57,940 bases of DNA from Spartobacteria bacterium (GCA_003134765.1 PLCM01000029.1:34943-92882); one strand, 5' to 3'. Positions 25,127 through 33,731 are shown, numbered from the stretch's first letter. Notes: generated by a model from the letters alone, not told the origin. A program made the numbers and translations.

Positions 25127-25447
25127 TCAAAATTTCAGGGTTGTGATGTCTTCGACGTTGGTCGTCTGCCGGGCGCGATAAAGTGCCACAATGATCGCGA
25201 GACCTACGGCGACTTCCGCGGCCGCGACCGTGATAATGAAGAAAACAAATACCTGGGCGTTGTAGTTGGGCATTCCCGCGGAAGTGAGATGGAAGCGAGA
25301 GAAGGCCACGAGCGAGAGGTTGGCCGCGTTGAGCATCAGCTCGAGCGACATGAAAATGATGATGATGTTGCGCCGGAGAAGAACGCCGGCGAACCCGATC
25401 GTGAAAAGCATCCCGCTGACAACGAGATAATGACCGAGCGTTAACAT
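25127..25447 (-). CDS. nuoK: NADH-quinone oxidoreductase subunit K
   Basis: A small three-helix membrane subunit of complex I, 106 residues. The start is before [20 protein letters not shown], the family's usual N-terminus; the 29 residues upstream in frame are heptamer repeat. The helix with [22 protein letters not shown] has the conserved Glu used in proton transfer. Confidence 0.95.
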   Translation of the reverse strand: MLTLGHYLVVSGMLFTIGFAGVLLRRNIIIIFMSLELMLNAANLSLVAFSRFHLTSAGMPNYNAQVFVFFIITVAAAEVAVGLAIIVALYRARQTTNVEDITTLKF

Positions 25448-25566
25448 GTTATGAAAATGACGAAACACGAATGTCGAATGTCGAAGGAATGACGAAGTTC
25501 GAATGAACGAATGACGCTGACCCGTATGCCGCACCGTCCGGCGTTTCTCCCTTCGGATTTCGTCAT
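25443..25566. repeat. Degenerate heptamer palindrome between nuoJ and nuoK
   Basis: It holds GAATGTC twice (25469 on), GAATGAC variants, and an opposite-strand CGTCATTT next to the nuoJ stop. It is related to the GAATGAC arrays at 26603 and 32338 and fills the whole gap. Confidence 0.7.
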
Positions 25567-26070
25567 TTATTTCAGCTCCCGTTTGCTCAAGACGACGACG
25601 CCGATCGTCGCGACCAGCACCAACACTCCGATGATTTGGAACGGCAGGTTGTAATTCGTGAACAGCAGCAGGCCAATGTTATGAACGTCGTCGGTCTTCG
25701 CCGACGTCAGCGCCGGGAACGGCTGCTTCGCGGCGTTCAATTGTCCCACGACAAAACAAATCTGGATGAAGAACACGACTGCGACCGCGGCGCCGCCCGC
25801 GACCGCGACGTAATTGATCTTGCGCAAGTTTTCCGCCCGAAGATCGAGCAGCATGATGATGAAAAGAAACAACACCATAACCGCGCCGGCATAGACCAGG
25901 ACCTGGATGATGCCGATGAAGAACGCGTCGAGCGACATGAACAATGCCGAGAGTCCCATGAAACATATGACGAGGCTAAGCGCGCTCGCGATCGGATTGC
26001 GGTTGATGATCACGGCCGCGCCGAACACCAACATGAGAAAGGCGAAGAACCAGAAAAGGAACGGGTTCAT
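25567..26070 (-). CDS. nuoJ: NADH-quinone oxidoreductase subunit J
   Basis: A five-helix membrane subunit of complex I, 167 residues. [26 protein letters not shown] is the conserved helix 3 with its Tyr-Ala-Gly-Ala pattern, which forms a pi-bulge in solved structures. The start ATG (26068-26070) overlaps the nuoI stop (ATGA). The TAA stop directly touches a heptamer repeat. Confidence 0.95.
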   Translation of the reverse strand: MNPFLFWFFAFLMLVFGAAVIINRNPIASALSLVICFMGLSALFMSLDAFFIGIIQVLVYAGAVMVLFLFIIMLLDLRAENLRKINYVAVAGGAAVAVVFFIQICFVVGQLNAAKQPFPALTSAKTDDVHNIGLLLFTNYNLPFQIIGVLVLVATIGVVVLSKRELK

Positions 26071-26597
26071 TTCTTCTCGTTCCACTTCAGCACCACTCCG
26101 TGCATCACGCCGCCTATCTCAAGCAGCTTCTCCTTGTTGTGGACCATGTCGGCGCGGGTGAAGCCGGTGATTGCGTAATCTTTGCGGAGATAGATCGCCT
26201 GCTCCGGACAAACTTCTTCGCAGAGGCCGCAGTAAATGCAGCGGATCATGTCGATATCGAATTCGTGTGGAAATTTCTCCACCTTCGCGAATTTGTCGCC
26301 GGCCGGGAATTCGCCTGGGATAATCTTGATCGCGCGGGGCGGACAGATGAATTCGCAGAGCTGGCAGGCGACGCAACGCACGCGGCCGGTGTCATCGCGC
26401 ACGAGCGCAGGCGCGCCGCGATAATGCTCCGGCATATGGCTGTCCCATTTTTCTTCCGGGTATTGCATCGTCACCTTCGTCCGGCCGAAGAGCATGTTTT
26501 TGAAATGCCGCATGGTGATCGCCATCCCACTGAGGATCGCCGGCAAATAGAGGCGCTCGCGGAAATTCAGTTTGGGACGTGAAACGGTGATGGCCAT
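26067..26597 (-). CDS. nuoI: NADH-quinone oxidoreductase subunit I
   Basis: The peripheral-arm ferredoxin subunit that carries two 4Fe-4S clusters to the quinone site, 176 residues. The motifs are CVACQLCEFICPP and CIYCGLCEEVCPE. I start at MAITVSRPKLNF; upstream codons in frame encode the repeat peptide FVIRHSSF and are excluded. It is followed by nuoJ with ATGA overlap. Confidence 0.96.
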   Translation of the reverse strand: MAITVSRPKLNFRERLYLPAILSGMAITMRHFKNMLFGRTKVTMQYPEEKWDSHMPEHYRGAPALVRDDTGRVRCVACQLCEFICPPRAIKIIPGEFPAGDKFAKVEKFPHEFDIDMIRCIYCGLCEEVCPEQAIYLRKDYAITGFTRADMVHNKEKLLEIGGVMHGVVLKWNEKK

Positions 26598-26602
26598 GAT
26601 CA

Positions 26603-26741
26603 GAATGACGAATGACGAATGACGAATGACGAATGAACCGGCTTCGCCCAAAATGCCGAATGACGAATGTCGAAAGACGAGGTTCCGGACGATTCGGGCT
26701 TCGTCATTCCTTCGTCCTTCGTCATGCGTGAATTCGTCATT
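26603..26741. repeat. Heptamer inverted-pair element between nuoH and nuoI
   Basis: Four GAATGAC units and one GAATGAA (26603-26637) face complementary GTCATTC-type units near 26700-26741. The nuoH stop codon (26737-26739) lies within the second arm. Confidence 0.85.
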
Positions 26742-27801
26742 TGCTTGGCAAATAAGCGATGATGATCGCAGCGATGAAAATGTTGACGAGGGCGATTTCG
26801 AAAAAGAAAACCCAACCGAGCCGCATCAGCTGGTCGTAGCGAAACCGGGGAAGCGTCCAGCGGACCCAGATAAAAACGAAGAGCAACCCGGCGATCTTCG
26901 AAAAGAAGATAAATATATTCAGGAGGCCCCAGCCCCAGCCGTGGGAACCGTCGGGCACGCCTGGAAAATGCCAACCGCCGAGAAAAAGCGTCACGATAAT
27001 GGCACTGCCGGTGATCATCGCGACGTATTCTCCCAGGAAAAACAGACCGAACTTCATCGAGCCGTACTCCGTGTGGTAGCCGCCCACCAACTCGGTTTCC
27101 GCTTCGGGGAGATCGAACGGCAAACGATTCGTTTCGGCGAAGATCGCGATCGTGAAGACGACAAACGAGATCATCATTGGAATAGCGAGGAGCCATTTCT
27201 GGAGATTTCCCCAGTCGCCGACAAACGGAGCGATCAGCCAGCCGTTCTCGATTTGATAGCGCACCACTTCGGTCAGGCGGAGCTGGCCGACGAGAAGAAA
27301 AACGGGAATGACCGCGAGCCCGAGGGACAACTCGTAGGAGATCATTTGCGAACTTGAACGGACACCCCCGAGGAAGGGATATTTTGAGTTCGACGACCAG
27401 CCGGCGATGACAATGCCGTAGACGCCTAGCGAGGCGATGGCGAAAACGAAGAGAACGCCGACGTTGATATCGGCGATCACCATCGGCACTCCGAACAGGC
27501 TGCTGCCGAAGGGGACGACGGCCAGCGTGGTGATGGCCGGGATCATCGCCAGACAGGGCGCGAGCCAGTAGTAGAACGTGTTGACGTGCGCAGGGGTGAA
27601 ATCTTCTTTCAGAAGGAATTTCGCGGCGTCGGCGATTGGCTGGAACAATCCCGCGGGCCCGACGCGGTTGGGCCCGAGACGGTCCTGGATCAGGGCGCTG
27701 ATCCTGCGTTCCGCGTAGACGGCGTAGTTCATGATGCCGAGAACCACGGCGAGGAGGGCCGCGATTTTTATCAGCGATGAAAAAATGAAAGCGTAGTCCA
27801 T
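26737..27801 (-). CDS. nuoH: NADH-quinone oxidoreductase subunit H
   Basis: The membrane subunit that forms the quinone chamber at the joint of the two arms, 354 residues, eight or more helices. Signature segments: AERRISALIQDRLGPNRVGP near residue 30 and AETNRLPFDLPEAETELVGG near residue 220. The start at the ATG before DYAFIFSSLIKIA excludes 53 upstream residues that are repeat-derived. Its stop is supplied by a heptamer element. Confidence 0.96.
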   Translation of the reverse strand: MDYAFIFSSLIKIAALLAVVLGIMNYAVYAERRISALIQDRLGPNRVGPAGLFQPIADAAKFLLKEDFTPAHVNTFYYWLAPCLAMIPAITTLAVVPFGSSLFGVPMVIADINVGVLFVFAIASLGVYGIVIAGWSSNSKYPFLGGVRSSSQMISYELSLGLAVIPVFLLVGQLRLTEVVRYQIENGWLIAPFVGDWGNLQKWLLAIPMMISFVVFTIAIFAETNRLPFDLPEAETELVGGYHTEYGSMKFGLFFLGEYVAMITGSAIIVTLFLGGWHFPGVPDGSHGWGWGLLNIFIFFSKIAGLLFVFIWVRWTLPRFRYDQLMRLGWVFFFEIALVNIFIAAIIIAYLPSK

Positions 27802-27805
27802 TGCT

Positions 27806-27879
27806 GTTATCCCGAGCGCAGTCGAGGGACCCCGTCGCTCGTCGTTCCGCGGGATGGTTCGACTTCGCTTACCATGACG
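27806..27879. repeat. Family B palindrome, copy 4
   Basis: GTTATCCCGAGCGCAGTCGA pairs imperfectly with TCGACTTCGCTTACCATGAC. It fills the gap between nuoG and nuoH. Confidence 0.8.
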
Positions 27880-27886
27880 AAAACCT

Positions 27887-29593
27887 TCATCGCGCGGCCT
27901 TCTCCGATTCCAGTTCCCAAAGCGGCGCCGGGCTTTGCTCGATTTCCAAGACCTGCACACCGAGATCCCCGATCTTGCTCAGACTCAATCCCGCCAGGGC
28001 TGGAACCGACTCGCTCATCTGGCGAAAGACATCTTCGATGGAATAGATTCCGTTTCGGCCCGAATAGGCCTGGATCAGATCGCGCAGGATTTCCCAGTCA
28101 TCGCGTGCCTGGCCGGGGCCGCGAACCGCGCGATTCAAGCGTTGCAACCTGCCTTTGCCGTTGATCATCGAGCCGCGTTTCTCGGCGAAACCGAAAGAGG
28201 GCAGGAGCGCGGTAGCGGCGGCGGTCGAGTTGTTCGCGAGCAGGTTCAGAACGACGAAGGCGGGCAGACCTGCGAGCTGGGCGGGCGTCAAGCCGATATC
28301 GGCGGCGTCTTCACCGAGGGCAACGAGGCCTCTGATGCGGCCCGACGCGACACCATCCACGATTTCACGCAGTCGCGCCCCGGGATAGGAAGTCACGCCG
28401 AGCAGACGCGCCCCGTTCGTATTCGGATTGCGATCGACGCTCAGGAGAATGTCGTCACCCGGCCCGGTGCGGGGGACGATGTCGATGAGATCAACGCCGA
28501 GCGTGGTGGCGAGCTGCCGGGTGAGCCAGAGCTCCTCGTTCGTCATTCGGCCCGATGCGATGATGGCGATTTCCCAGCCGGAGAAATGTTTCAATTGCGC
28601 GGCGGCGTGGGCGATCGCCGTGTTCCAGTCGCTTGGGACCAGTTTGTCGCCGGAAAGAATTTCTGGCTCGAGAAGCCGCTTTTCCGATTGGAGATAATTG
28701 AAGTTCAGTCGGCCGTAATCGCACATCCAGGAGGAATTGACGGCGTCGTTCTCGCGCGGCGTCTGGCGATAAATCACATCTTCACGCGTTCCGATGACCG
28801 TGTTGCATCCTGTCGCGCAGCTGGTGCAGAAGCTTTTGGTTTCCTTCAGGAACCAGACCCGCATTTGGAACCGAAAATCGGAAGAGGTCAGCGCGCCGAC
28901 CGGGCAGATGTCGACGGTGTTGAGCGAGTAATTATTCTCCAGCCGTTTTCCCGGGTGGGCGGTGAGCACACTGTGGCTGCCGCGGTCAACGAAACCAAGC
29001 ACGTCGTCCTGCGCGACCTCCTGGCAAAAACGAATGCAGCGCGAACAAAGGATGCAGCGCTCGTCGTCAAGCGTCACGCGCGGGCCCAGCTCGATATTTT
29101 TCGGTTTCTTGACCTTGTTCTCGAGAAAGCGCGAATCGGCGCGGCCGTATTCCACGCTGAATTCCTGGAGCCGGCATTCACCCGCCTGGTCGCAGATCGG
29201 GCAATCGAGCGGATGATTGATGAGGAGAAATTCCATCACGCCTTTGCGGCATTCCTGCGCGAGTGGCGAGTCGGTGCGAATGCCCATCCCCTCACTCACG
29301 TCCTGCGCACAGGAAATCTGGGGGCGCGGCATCCAGTTGATAACCGGTTTGCCATCGGCGCCGAGTTCCGGCTTGCGGTCGGGCCCCATTTTCGGAAGGC
29401 CCATTTCGATCAGGCACATTCGGCAATTGCCCGGCGAACTGAGTTTTTTGTGATAACAGTAGCGCGGCACGTAGCTGCCGGCTTTCTCGCACGCCTCGAT
29501 CACGCGCGTTCCTTTCGGAAACTCATGCCAGACGCCATTGATCTGGACGTTCACCATTTGCGGCGGGGCCGAGGCTGAAACTTGCTCGCTCAT
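27887..29593 (-). CDS. nuoG: NADH-quinone oxidoreductase subunit G
   Basis: The large iron-sulfur subunit of the NADH-oxidising arm, 568 residues. It has the 2Fe-2S ligands (CYHKKLSSPGNCRMC), the His/Cys 4Fe-4S motif (CPICDQAGEC), the CILCSRCIRFC and CPVGAL ferredoxin pair, and the CTSCATGCN start of a molybdopterin-type domain. It is shorter than the 900-residue enterobacterial form, as in many phyla. The start is taken at SEQVSASAPPQ; TTG two codons upstream is possible. A GxxExxY element separates it from nuoEF. Confidence 0.94.
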   Translation of the reverse strand: MSEQVSASAPPQMVNVQINGVWHEFPKGTRVIEACEKAGSYVPRYCYHKKLSSPGNCRMCLIEMGLPKMGPDRKPELGADGKPVINWMPRPQISCAQDVSEGMGIRTDSPLAQECRKGVMEFLLINHPLDCPICDQAGECRLQEFSVEYGRADSRFLENKVKKPKNIELGPRVTLDDERCILCSRCIRFCQEVAQDDVLGFVDRGSHSVLTAHPGKRLENNYSLNTVDICPVGALTSSDFRFQMRVWFLKETKSFCTSCATGCNTVIGTREDVIYRQTPRENDAVNSSWMCDYGRLNFNYLQSEKRLLEPEILSGDKLVPSDWNTAIAHAAAQLKHFSGWEIAIIASGRMTNEELWLTRQLATTLGVDLIDIVPRTGPGDDILLSVDRNPNTNGARLLGVTSYPGARLREIVDGVASGRIRGLVALGEDAADIGLTPAQLAGLPAFVVLNLLANNSTAAATALLPSFGFAEKRGSMINGKGRLQRLNRAVRGPGQARDDWEILRDLIQAYSGRNGIYSIEDVFRQMSESVPALAGLSLSKIGDLGVQVLEIEQSPAPLWELESEKAAR

Positions 29594-29606
29594 TAACAAG
29601 GATTGG

Positions 29607-29642
29607 ATGAATCTGGAAGCCAGGAAGCCATTAGGATTAGAA
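29607..29642. repeat. Left inverted repeat of the GxxExxY element
   Basis: It starts ATGAATCTGGAAGCCAGGAA, a perfect inverted copy of 30049-30068, and continues with a looser match (AGGATT). It contains the stop codon of the GxxExxY gene (29637-29639). Confidence 0.85.
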
Positions 29643-30068
29643 ACCCACGTCGGTAACCGGTTCCGGGTGATATTCTCGTCCGACTCGTTTTACGACAAGT
29701 TTGGTCGAAGCGAAATTAAGCAACAGGGCGTCCTCCAAACCTGAAGCCTTTAGATACGAGCGGACAATAGCGAAGTGGATCTTTTCTAGTTGGGAGATTG
29801 CTTTGAGCTCGAGAATCAATTTCGCTTCGACGAGAAGGTCGAGTCGGTGCTCGCCGATCACATGCTCACGATAAAAAACGGGAAGCAGTTTCTGCCGTTC
29901 GAAGGAGATTCCGGCAGTTGCTAACTCAATCGCCAAAGCTTCTTCATACATGCTTTCCAGGAACCCGGGCCCCAACTCCTTATGAACGCGGATCGCGGCC
30001 GCGATTACGCGATCGCTTAATTCGAAGTTCCCCAATCCTATTCCTGGTTTCCTGGCTTCCAGATTCAT
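29637..30068 (-). CDS. GxxExxY protein, PD-(D/E)XK nuclease-like
   Basis: A 143-residue protein of the GxxExxY family (Pfam PDDEXK_3 as I recall). The name motif is GFLESMY (Gly35, Glu38, Tyr41). A nuclease-type core follows: Asp77 in GEHRLDLLV and Glu87-x-Lys89 in LILELKA, so the catalytic residues of the PD-(D/E)XK fold appear complete. The family occurs in many scattered copies in some genomes and has no established role. Its ATG overlaps the nuoEF stop (TAATG), so it can be translated with the complex I genes although it is not a complex I subunit. Confidence 0.85.
   Translation of the reverse strand: MNLEARKPGIGLGNFELSDRVIAAAIRVHKELGPGFLESMYEEALAIELATAGISFERQKLLPVFYREHVIGEHRLDLLVEAKLILELKAISQLEKIHFAIVRSYLKASGLEDALLLNFASTKLVVKRVGREYHPEPVTDVGF
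30032..30068. repeat. Right inverted repeat of the GxxExxY element
   Basis: TTCCTGGCTTCCAGATTCAT (30049-30068) is the exact complement of the left arm, preceded by a looser AATCCTATTCCTGG. It encodes the first residues (NLEARKPG) of the GxxExxY protein. Confidence 0.85.
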
Positions 30069-32077
30069 TAGATCGTTCCGGCGGTCGCGGTTTCTTCCCG
30101 GCCGGGATTCCGTTTTAGAGGCGTGGTCGCGATGCGATCGTGATCGATTAATTCTTCGGGCGTATATTCCGGCGGCATCGGCGGCGGCACTGGCTTCTGG
30201 CTGCGCGCGGCAAATTCGTCGCGGAACTTCTCCACAAAGCTTTGAGTTGGCCACGCACACGCTTCTCCGAAAGCGCAGATGGTTCGGCCGGCGATGTTAT
30301 CGGCCACGTTCTTCAAAGTGTCGGGGTCCTGGACCACCCCGCCACCGAGTAGCATCCGGTCGGTGATTTTTTGCATCCAGAGCGAGCCTTCGCGGCAGGG
30401 CGTGCACTGTCCGCAGCTCTCGTGGGCGTAAAATTCGTTGATGTTGTTGAGCGTCCAGACCATGTCGCGCGAATCATCGAGCACGATGACGCCCCCGGAG
30501 CCAGCCATCGAGCCGGCCGCGGCGAGCGAATCGAAATCCATCGGGATTTCGTAAAGTGACACTTCCTGATCCGCCATCGAACCGTCCGGTTGCTTTAGCT
30601 TCAGTTTGAAGCGTTCGTCGGCGCGCAAGACTTTCGCGGAACTTCCGCCGGGGATCACGGCCTTGATCTGCCGGCCATAACGCGGCCCGCCCGCCATATC
30701 GTAGATGAGCTGGCCCATGGTGACCGCGCCGACTTCGATCTCGAAGTAACCGGGGCGCTGCACGTCACCGCTCACGCAAACAATCCGCGTCCCGGTATTG
30801 TTCGGCCGTCCGAGGCTGGCGTACTTGCCGCCGCCCATCTCGATAATGTGCTTCACGTGGCAAAGCGTCTCGACGTTGTTCACGATCGTGGGACACATGT
30901 AGAGGCCGAGGACCGCGGGGAAATACGGTGGCTTGATGCGCGGATAGGCGCGTTTGCCTTCAAGCGATTCGATGAGCCCGGTTTCTTCGCCACAAATGTA
31001 GGCGCCGGCGCCGCGATGGATGTAAACCTCGACGTCGAACCCGGTCCCGAGCAGGTCGCGCCCAAGGAAATTTTTCTCGCGCGCCTCCTCGATGGCGCGC
31101 TCGAGGATCCTGGCGCCTTCGGGAAATTCACCCCGGATGTAGATGTAAGCCGTCTTCGCGTTGAGCGCGAAACAGGAAATCAAAATGCCTTCCAGGAGCT
31201 GGTGCGGGTCCTCGTGAATGATATAGCGGTCCTTGAACGTTCCGGGCTCCGATTCATCCGCGTTGCAGATCAGGTAGACCGGCTTTTTCTCGTCGGCCTT
31301 GATGAAGCTCCACTTCACGCCGCAGGGAAATCCGGCCCCACCTCTTCCGCGCAGTCCCGAAGTTTTCACTTCATTCACGATTTCCGTGCGCGACATCTTG
31401 ATGGCCTTCTTCAACTGCTCGTAGCCGCCGTTGCGCAGGTAGCAATCGATGTCCGGGCTCCAGTCGTGGCGCCCAATGTTCTTAAAGATCAGGCGGTACT
31501 CGAGGGGATGGGGCGGGGGAACGTGATGGGTGATGAGTGACTGGTGATTGGCGAGAAGGGCGGGGGCGTTTTCAGGATGAACGTTTTCGACCAGTTCATC
31601 CTGAACCATGCAGACCGGCGCGGTGCCGCAGCTGGCGAGGCACTCGACGAACTCGATGCTGTATTTGCCGTCTTTGCTCACGGAGAACGGATGGTGCATG
31701 CCGTTGTCGTCGCGATGACGGACGATGCCGGCGGCGGCGCAAGCCCGTTCCATGACCTGGTAACTGCCGACCATGGCGCAGCTTAATGTCCGACAAACCC
31801 GAATGTGCGTTTTGCCGGCAGGCGCCTGGCGAAACATCGGGTAGAACGTGACCAGCTCGAGAATGTTGATCGGTTGCAGTTCCAGCTTCGCCGCGATCCA
31901 GCCCACGCCTTCATCGCTGATGAAACCGAATTCCTCCTGCCACAAATGGAGCAGCGGCATGGCGGCGCTTCGTTTTCGATCTGAGGGATAGCGCGAGATG
32001 GCCTCATCCATTTTCCGCTCCAGCTCGGCGGAGATGCGCTTGTTCGTCGAGTCCACGGAAACGAAACGTCCGGTCAT
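30068..32077 (-). CDS. nuoEF: Fused NADH-quinone oxidoreductase subunits E and F
   Basis: A 669-residue fusion. Residues 1-165 are NuoE, with the 2Fe-2S ligands Cys95, Cys100 (CRTLSC) and Cys146, Cys150 (CLASC). Residues 192-669 are NuoF, which oxidises NADH: GRGGAGFP near 243-250, the FMN/NADH segment GAGAYICGEETGLIESLEGK, and the 4Fe-4S motif ESCGQCTPCREGS. The joining segment (176-185, ANHQSLITHH) is encoded by a heptamer array. The start overlaps the stop of the upstream lipoprotein gene (ATGA). All cofactor ligands are present, so the fusion is likely active. E and F are adjacent partners in complex I, so fusion is structurally sensible. Confidence 0.92.
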   Translation of the reverse strand: MTGRFVSVDSTNKRISAELERKMDEAISRYPSDRKRSAAMPLLHLWQEEFGFISDEGVGWIAAKLELQPINILELVTFYPMFRQAPAGKTHIRVCRTLSCAMVGSYQVMERACAAAGIVRHRDDNGMHHPFSVSKDGKYSIEFVECLASCGTAPVCMVQDELVENVHPENAPALLANHQSLITHHVPPPHPLEYRLIFKNIGRHDWSPDIDCYLRNGGYEQLKKAIKMSRTEIVNEVKTSGLRGRGGAGFPCGVKWSFIKADEKKPVYLICNADESEPGTFKDRYIIHEDPHQLLEGILISCFALNAKTAYIYIRGEFPEGARILERAIEEAREKNFLGRDLLGTGFDVEVYIHRGAGAYICGEETGLIESLEGKRAYPRIKPPYFPAVLGLYMCPTIVNNVETLCHVKHIIEMGGGKYASLGRPNNTGTRIVCVSGDVQRPGYFEIEVGAVTMGQLIYDMAGGPRYGRQIKAVIPGGSSAKVLRADERFKLKLKQPDGSMADQEVSLYEIPMDFDSLAAAGSMAGSGGVIVLDDSRDMVWTLNNINEFYAHESCGQCTPCREGSLWMQKITDRMLLGGGVVQDPDTLKNVADNIAGRTICAFGEACAWPTQSFVEKFRDEFAARSQKPVPPPMPPEYTPEELIDHDRIATTPLKRNPGREETATAGTI
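31523..31550. repeat. Heptamer array in the NuoE-NuoF linker
   Basis: Four units, GTGATGG, GTGATGA, GTGACTG and GTGATTG, lie in frame in the fused gene and encode linker residues 176-185. Confidence 0.8.
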
Positions 32078-32427
32078 TCCGACAAAGTGCTCGCTTTCGA
32101 CTGCACCTTGTCGTCTTTGAAAACTACCGTGACTGACTCTTTTCCCTGGGCGTAGATGTAGGTCGTCTTCTTCAAGAGGACGAAATCCTTCGTATCGACC
32201 GTGGTGGGTGGCCCGAGGATCGATTCGACCTGCTTCTTGGACATGCCCTCGACGACTTCGTCCACGTTCGCTTTCGTCAGTGTCTTCGAGGAATTGCAGG
32301 CCGCGAGAGCAAAAGTCAAAGCGAGAAGGCAAACCACGAATGACGAATGACGAATGACGAATGACTGACGAATTCTGAATGACTGAACGCGTCGCGACCG
32401 CTTCGCGTGAGGCTTTTCCTTCGTCAT
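32074..32427 (-). CDS. BamE/SmpA-like lipoprotein within the nuo operon
   Basis: A 117-residue lipoprotein with lipobox LAAC and a body (ANVDEVVEGMSKKQVESILG, then YIYAQGKESVTVVFKDDKVQ) that matches the BamE/SmpA/OmlA fold pattern. ATG 32427 is chosen because GAGGA lies seven bases upstream; ATG 32448 is possible. The first 30 residues, including RIRQSFVIRHSSFVV before the signal core, are encoded by a heptamer palindrome. The stop overlaps the nuoEF start. It is not a known complex I subunit; a role in the outer membrane is inferred from the fold. Confidence 0.75.
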   Translation of the reverse strand: MTKEKPHAKRSRRVQSFRIRQSFVIRHSSFVVCLLALTFALAACNSSKTLTKANVDEVVEGMSKKQVESILGPPTTVDTKDFVLLKKTTYIYAQGKESVTVVFKDDKVQSKASTLSE

Positions 32428-32471
32428 TGTGATGTCCTCAGTCGTCATTCGTCATTCGTGCTTCGTCATTT
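32338..32471. repeat. Heptamer inverted-pair element between nuoD and the lipoprotein
   Basis: Four GAATGAC units (32338-32365) face GTCATTC, GTCATTC, GTGCTTC and GTCATTT (32444-32471). The element carries the start codon and N-terminal codons of the lipoprotein gene. Confidence 0.85.
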
Positions 32472-32474
32472 GTT

Positions 32475-33731
32475 TCATCTGTCGCATTCGCCCATCACGA
32501 AGTCCAGACTGCCGAGCACGGCGACGACATCGCTCAATGAGCAACCGGGCAAAAGTTCGGGCAAAATGCTGAGGTTCACAAACGACGGTGCGCGAATTTT
32601 CAGCCGGTGGGGGACACCGCCGCCCTTGCTGTTGATGTAAAAACCAAGTTCGCCCTTGGGATTTTCCGCCGCGAAATAGATTTCGCCGGGCGGTGCGTCC
32701 AGCCCTTCCGTCACCACGATGAAATGGTGAATGAGTTCCTCCATTTTCGTCATCACCCGGGACTTGGGCGGCGGCATATTTTTCCAATCCACGACGTTGA
32801 TCGGGCCACTCGGCAATTTCTCGATGACCTGCCGCAGGATCCGCGCGCTTTGCCGCATCTCTTCTACGCGCACCAGATAACGATCGTAGCAATCGCCGGC
32901 CGTTCCCACGACCACTTCGAAGTCGTAATTCTGGTAGTCGAGATAAGGATGTTTGCGCCGCAGGTCGTGTTCGATGCCGCTCCCGCGCAGATTCGGCCCC
33001 GAGAGCGCGTAGGCGATGGCGCGGTCGCGCGGGATGACGCCGACGTCACGGGTGCGATCGACGAAGATGCGATTGCGCGTGAGAAGCTTGTCGACTTCAT
33101 CGAGCTGCGGAATGAAACCGTCGAGGAATTTTTCGAGCTGCGGGATGAAAGTTTCCGGCAGATCGCGGATCTGGCCACCGACGCGGGTGTAGGAAGTGGT
33201 GAAACGTGCGCCGGTCAGAAGCTCGAAAAGGTTGTACAGTTTTTCGCGCTCGGTGAACGTGTAGAGGAAGGCCGTCATGGCGCCGAGGTCGAGGGCCATC
33301 GCGCCGAGACCGAGGAGATGCGCCGAGATGCGCGCGGTCTCGCAACAGATCACCCGGATCGCTTTTCCGCGCGGCGGCAGGTCCCACCCCATCAGTTTTT
33401 CCACGGCGAGCGCGTAGGCGACGTTGTTGGCCAGCGGCGCCAGATAATCAAGCCGGTCCGTGTAGGGGACGAACTGATTGTACTGCATGTTCTCGGCAAT
33501 TTTTTCGTCGCCGCGATGAAGGAACCCGATGTCCGGAGTGGCCTTGGTGATGGTTTCGCCATCGAGTTCGAGGACGAGCCGCAAAACTCCGTGGGTCGCC
33601 GGGTGCGACGGCCCCATGTTGAGCACCATTTTTTCCCCGATGTCGTCGAGGTTTGCGTGCGCCCGCGCATCGGCCGCGGCAACGCGCGTCACCGGGTCCG
33701 GGGATTCGATTTCTCGCGTGACAAAAGCCAT
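32475..33731 (-). CDS. nuoD: NADH-quinone oxidoreductase subunit D
   Basis: The 49-kDa-type subunit that forms part of the quinone site, 418 residues. GPSHPATHGVLRLVLELDGE near residue 40, GFLHRGDEKIAEN, and SLDFVMGECDR at the C-terminus are diagnostic. It is the first complex I gene of the operon here; no nuoA, nuoB or nuoC lies upstream within this window, and it is not fused to NuoC. Confidence 0.96.
   Translation of the reverse strand: MAFVTREIESPDPVTRVAAADARAHANLDDIGEKMVLNMGPSHPATHGVLRLVLELDGETITKATPDIGFLHRGDEKIAENMQYNQFVPYTDRLDYLAPLANNVAYALAVEKLMGWDLPPRGKAIRVICCETARISAHLLGLGAMALDLGAMTAFLYTFTEREKLYNLFELLTGARFTTSYTRVGGQIRDLPETFIPQLEKFLDGFIPQLDEVDKLLTRNRIFVDRTRDVGVIPRDRAIAYALSGPNLRGSGIEHDLRRKHPYLDYQNYDFEVVVGTAGDCYDRYLVRVEEMRQSARILRQVIEKLPSGPINVVDWKNMPPPKSRVMTKMEELIHHFIVVTEGLDAPPGEIYFAAENPKGELGFYINSKGGGVPHRLKIRAPSFVNLSILPELLPGCSLSDVVAVLGSLDFVMGECDR

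Larger units (their letters stand above)
29607..30068 (-). mobile_element. Candidate element: GxxExxY gene between inverted repeats
   Basis: Two inverted repeats of about 36 bases, 20 of them identical, enclose one gene that uses the first arm for its start codon and the second for its stop. The whole 462-base unit sits between nuoEF and nuoG in an otherwise compact operon. No target duplication is evident. The repeat units (GGAAGCCA, GGAAACCA, GGAATAGG) resemble the other short-period arrays of the window. Confidence 0.55.

Noticed and set aside
23926..25146. A 406-codon open frame opposite nuoL
   Set aside because: Antisense shadow with strongly biased charged residues (His, Glu, Arg); nuoL on the other strand is certain.
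26603..26741. Possible CRISPR array
   Set aside because: Units are only 7 bases with no spacers, and no cas gene is present.
27935..29578. A 547-codon open frame on the plus strand opposite nuoG
   Set aside because: It lies entirely antisense to nuoG, and its sequence has no recognisable domain.
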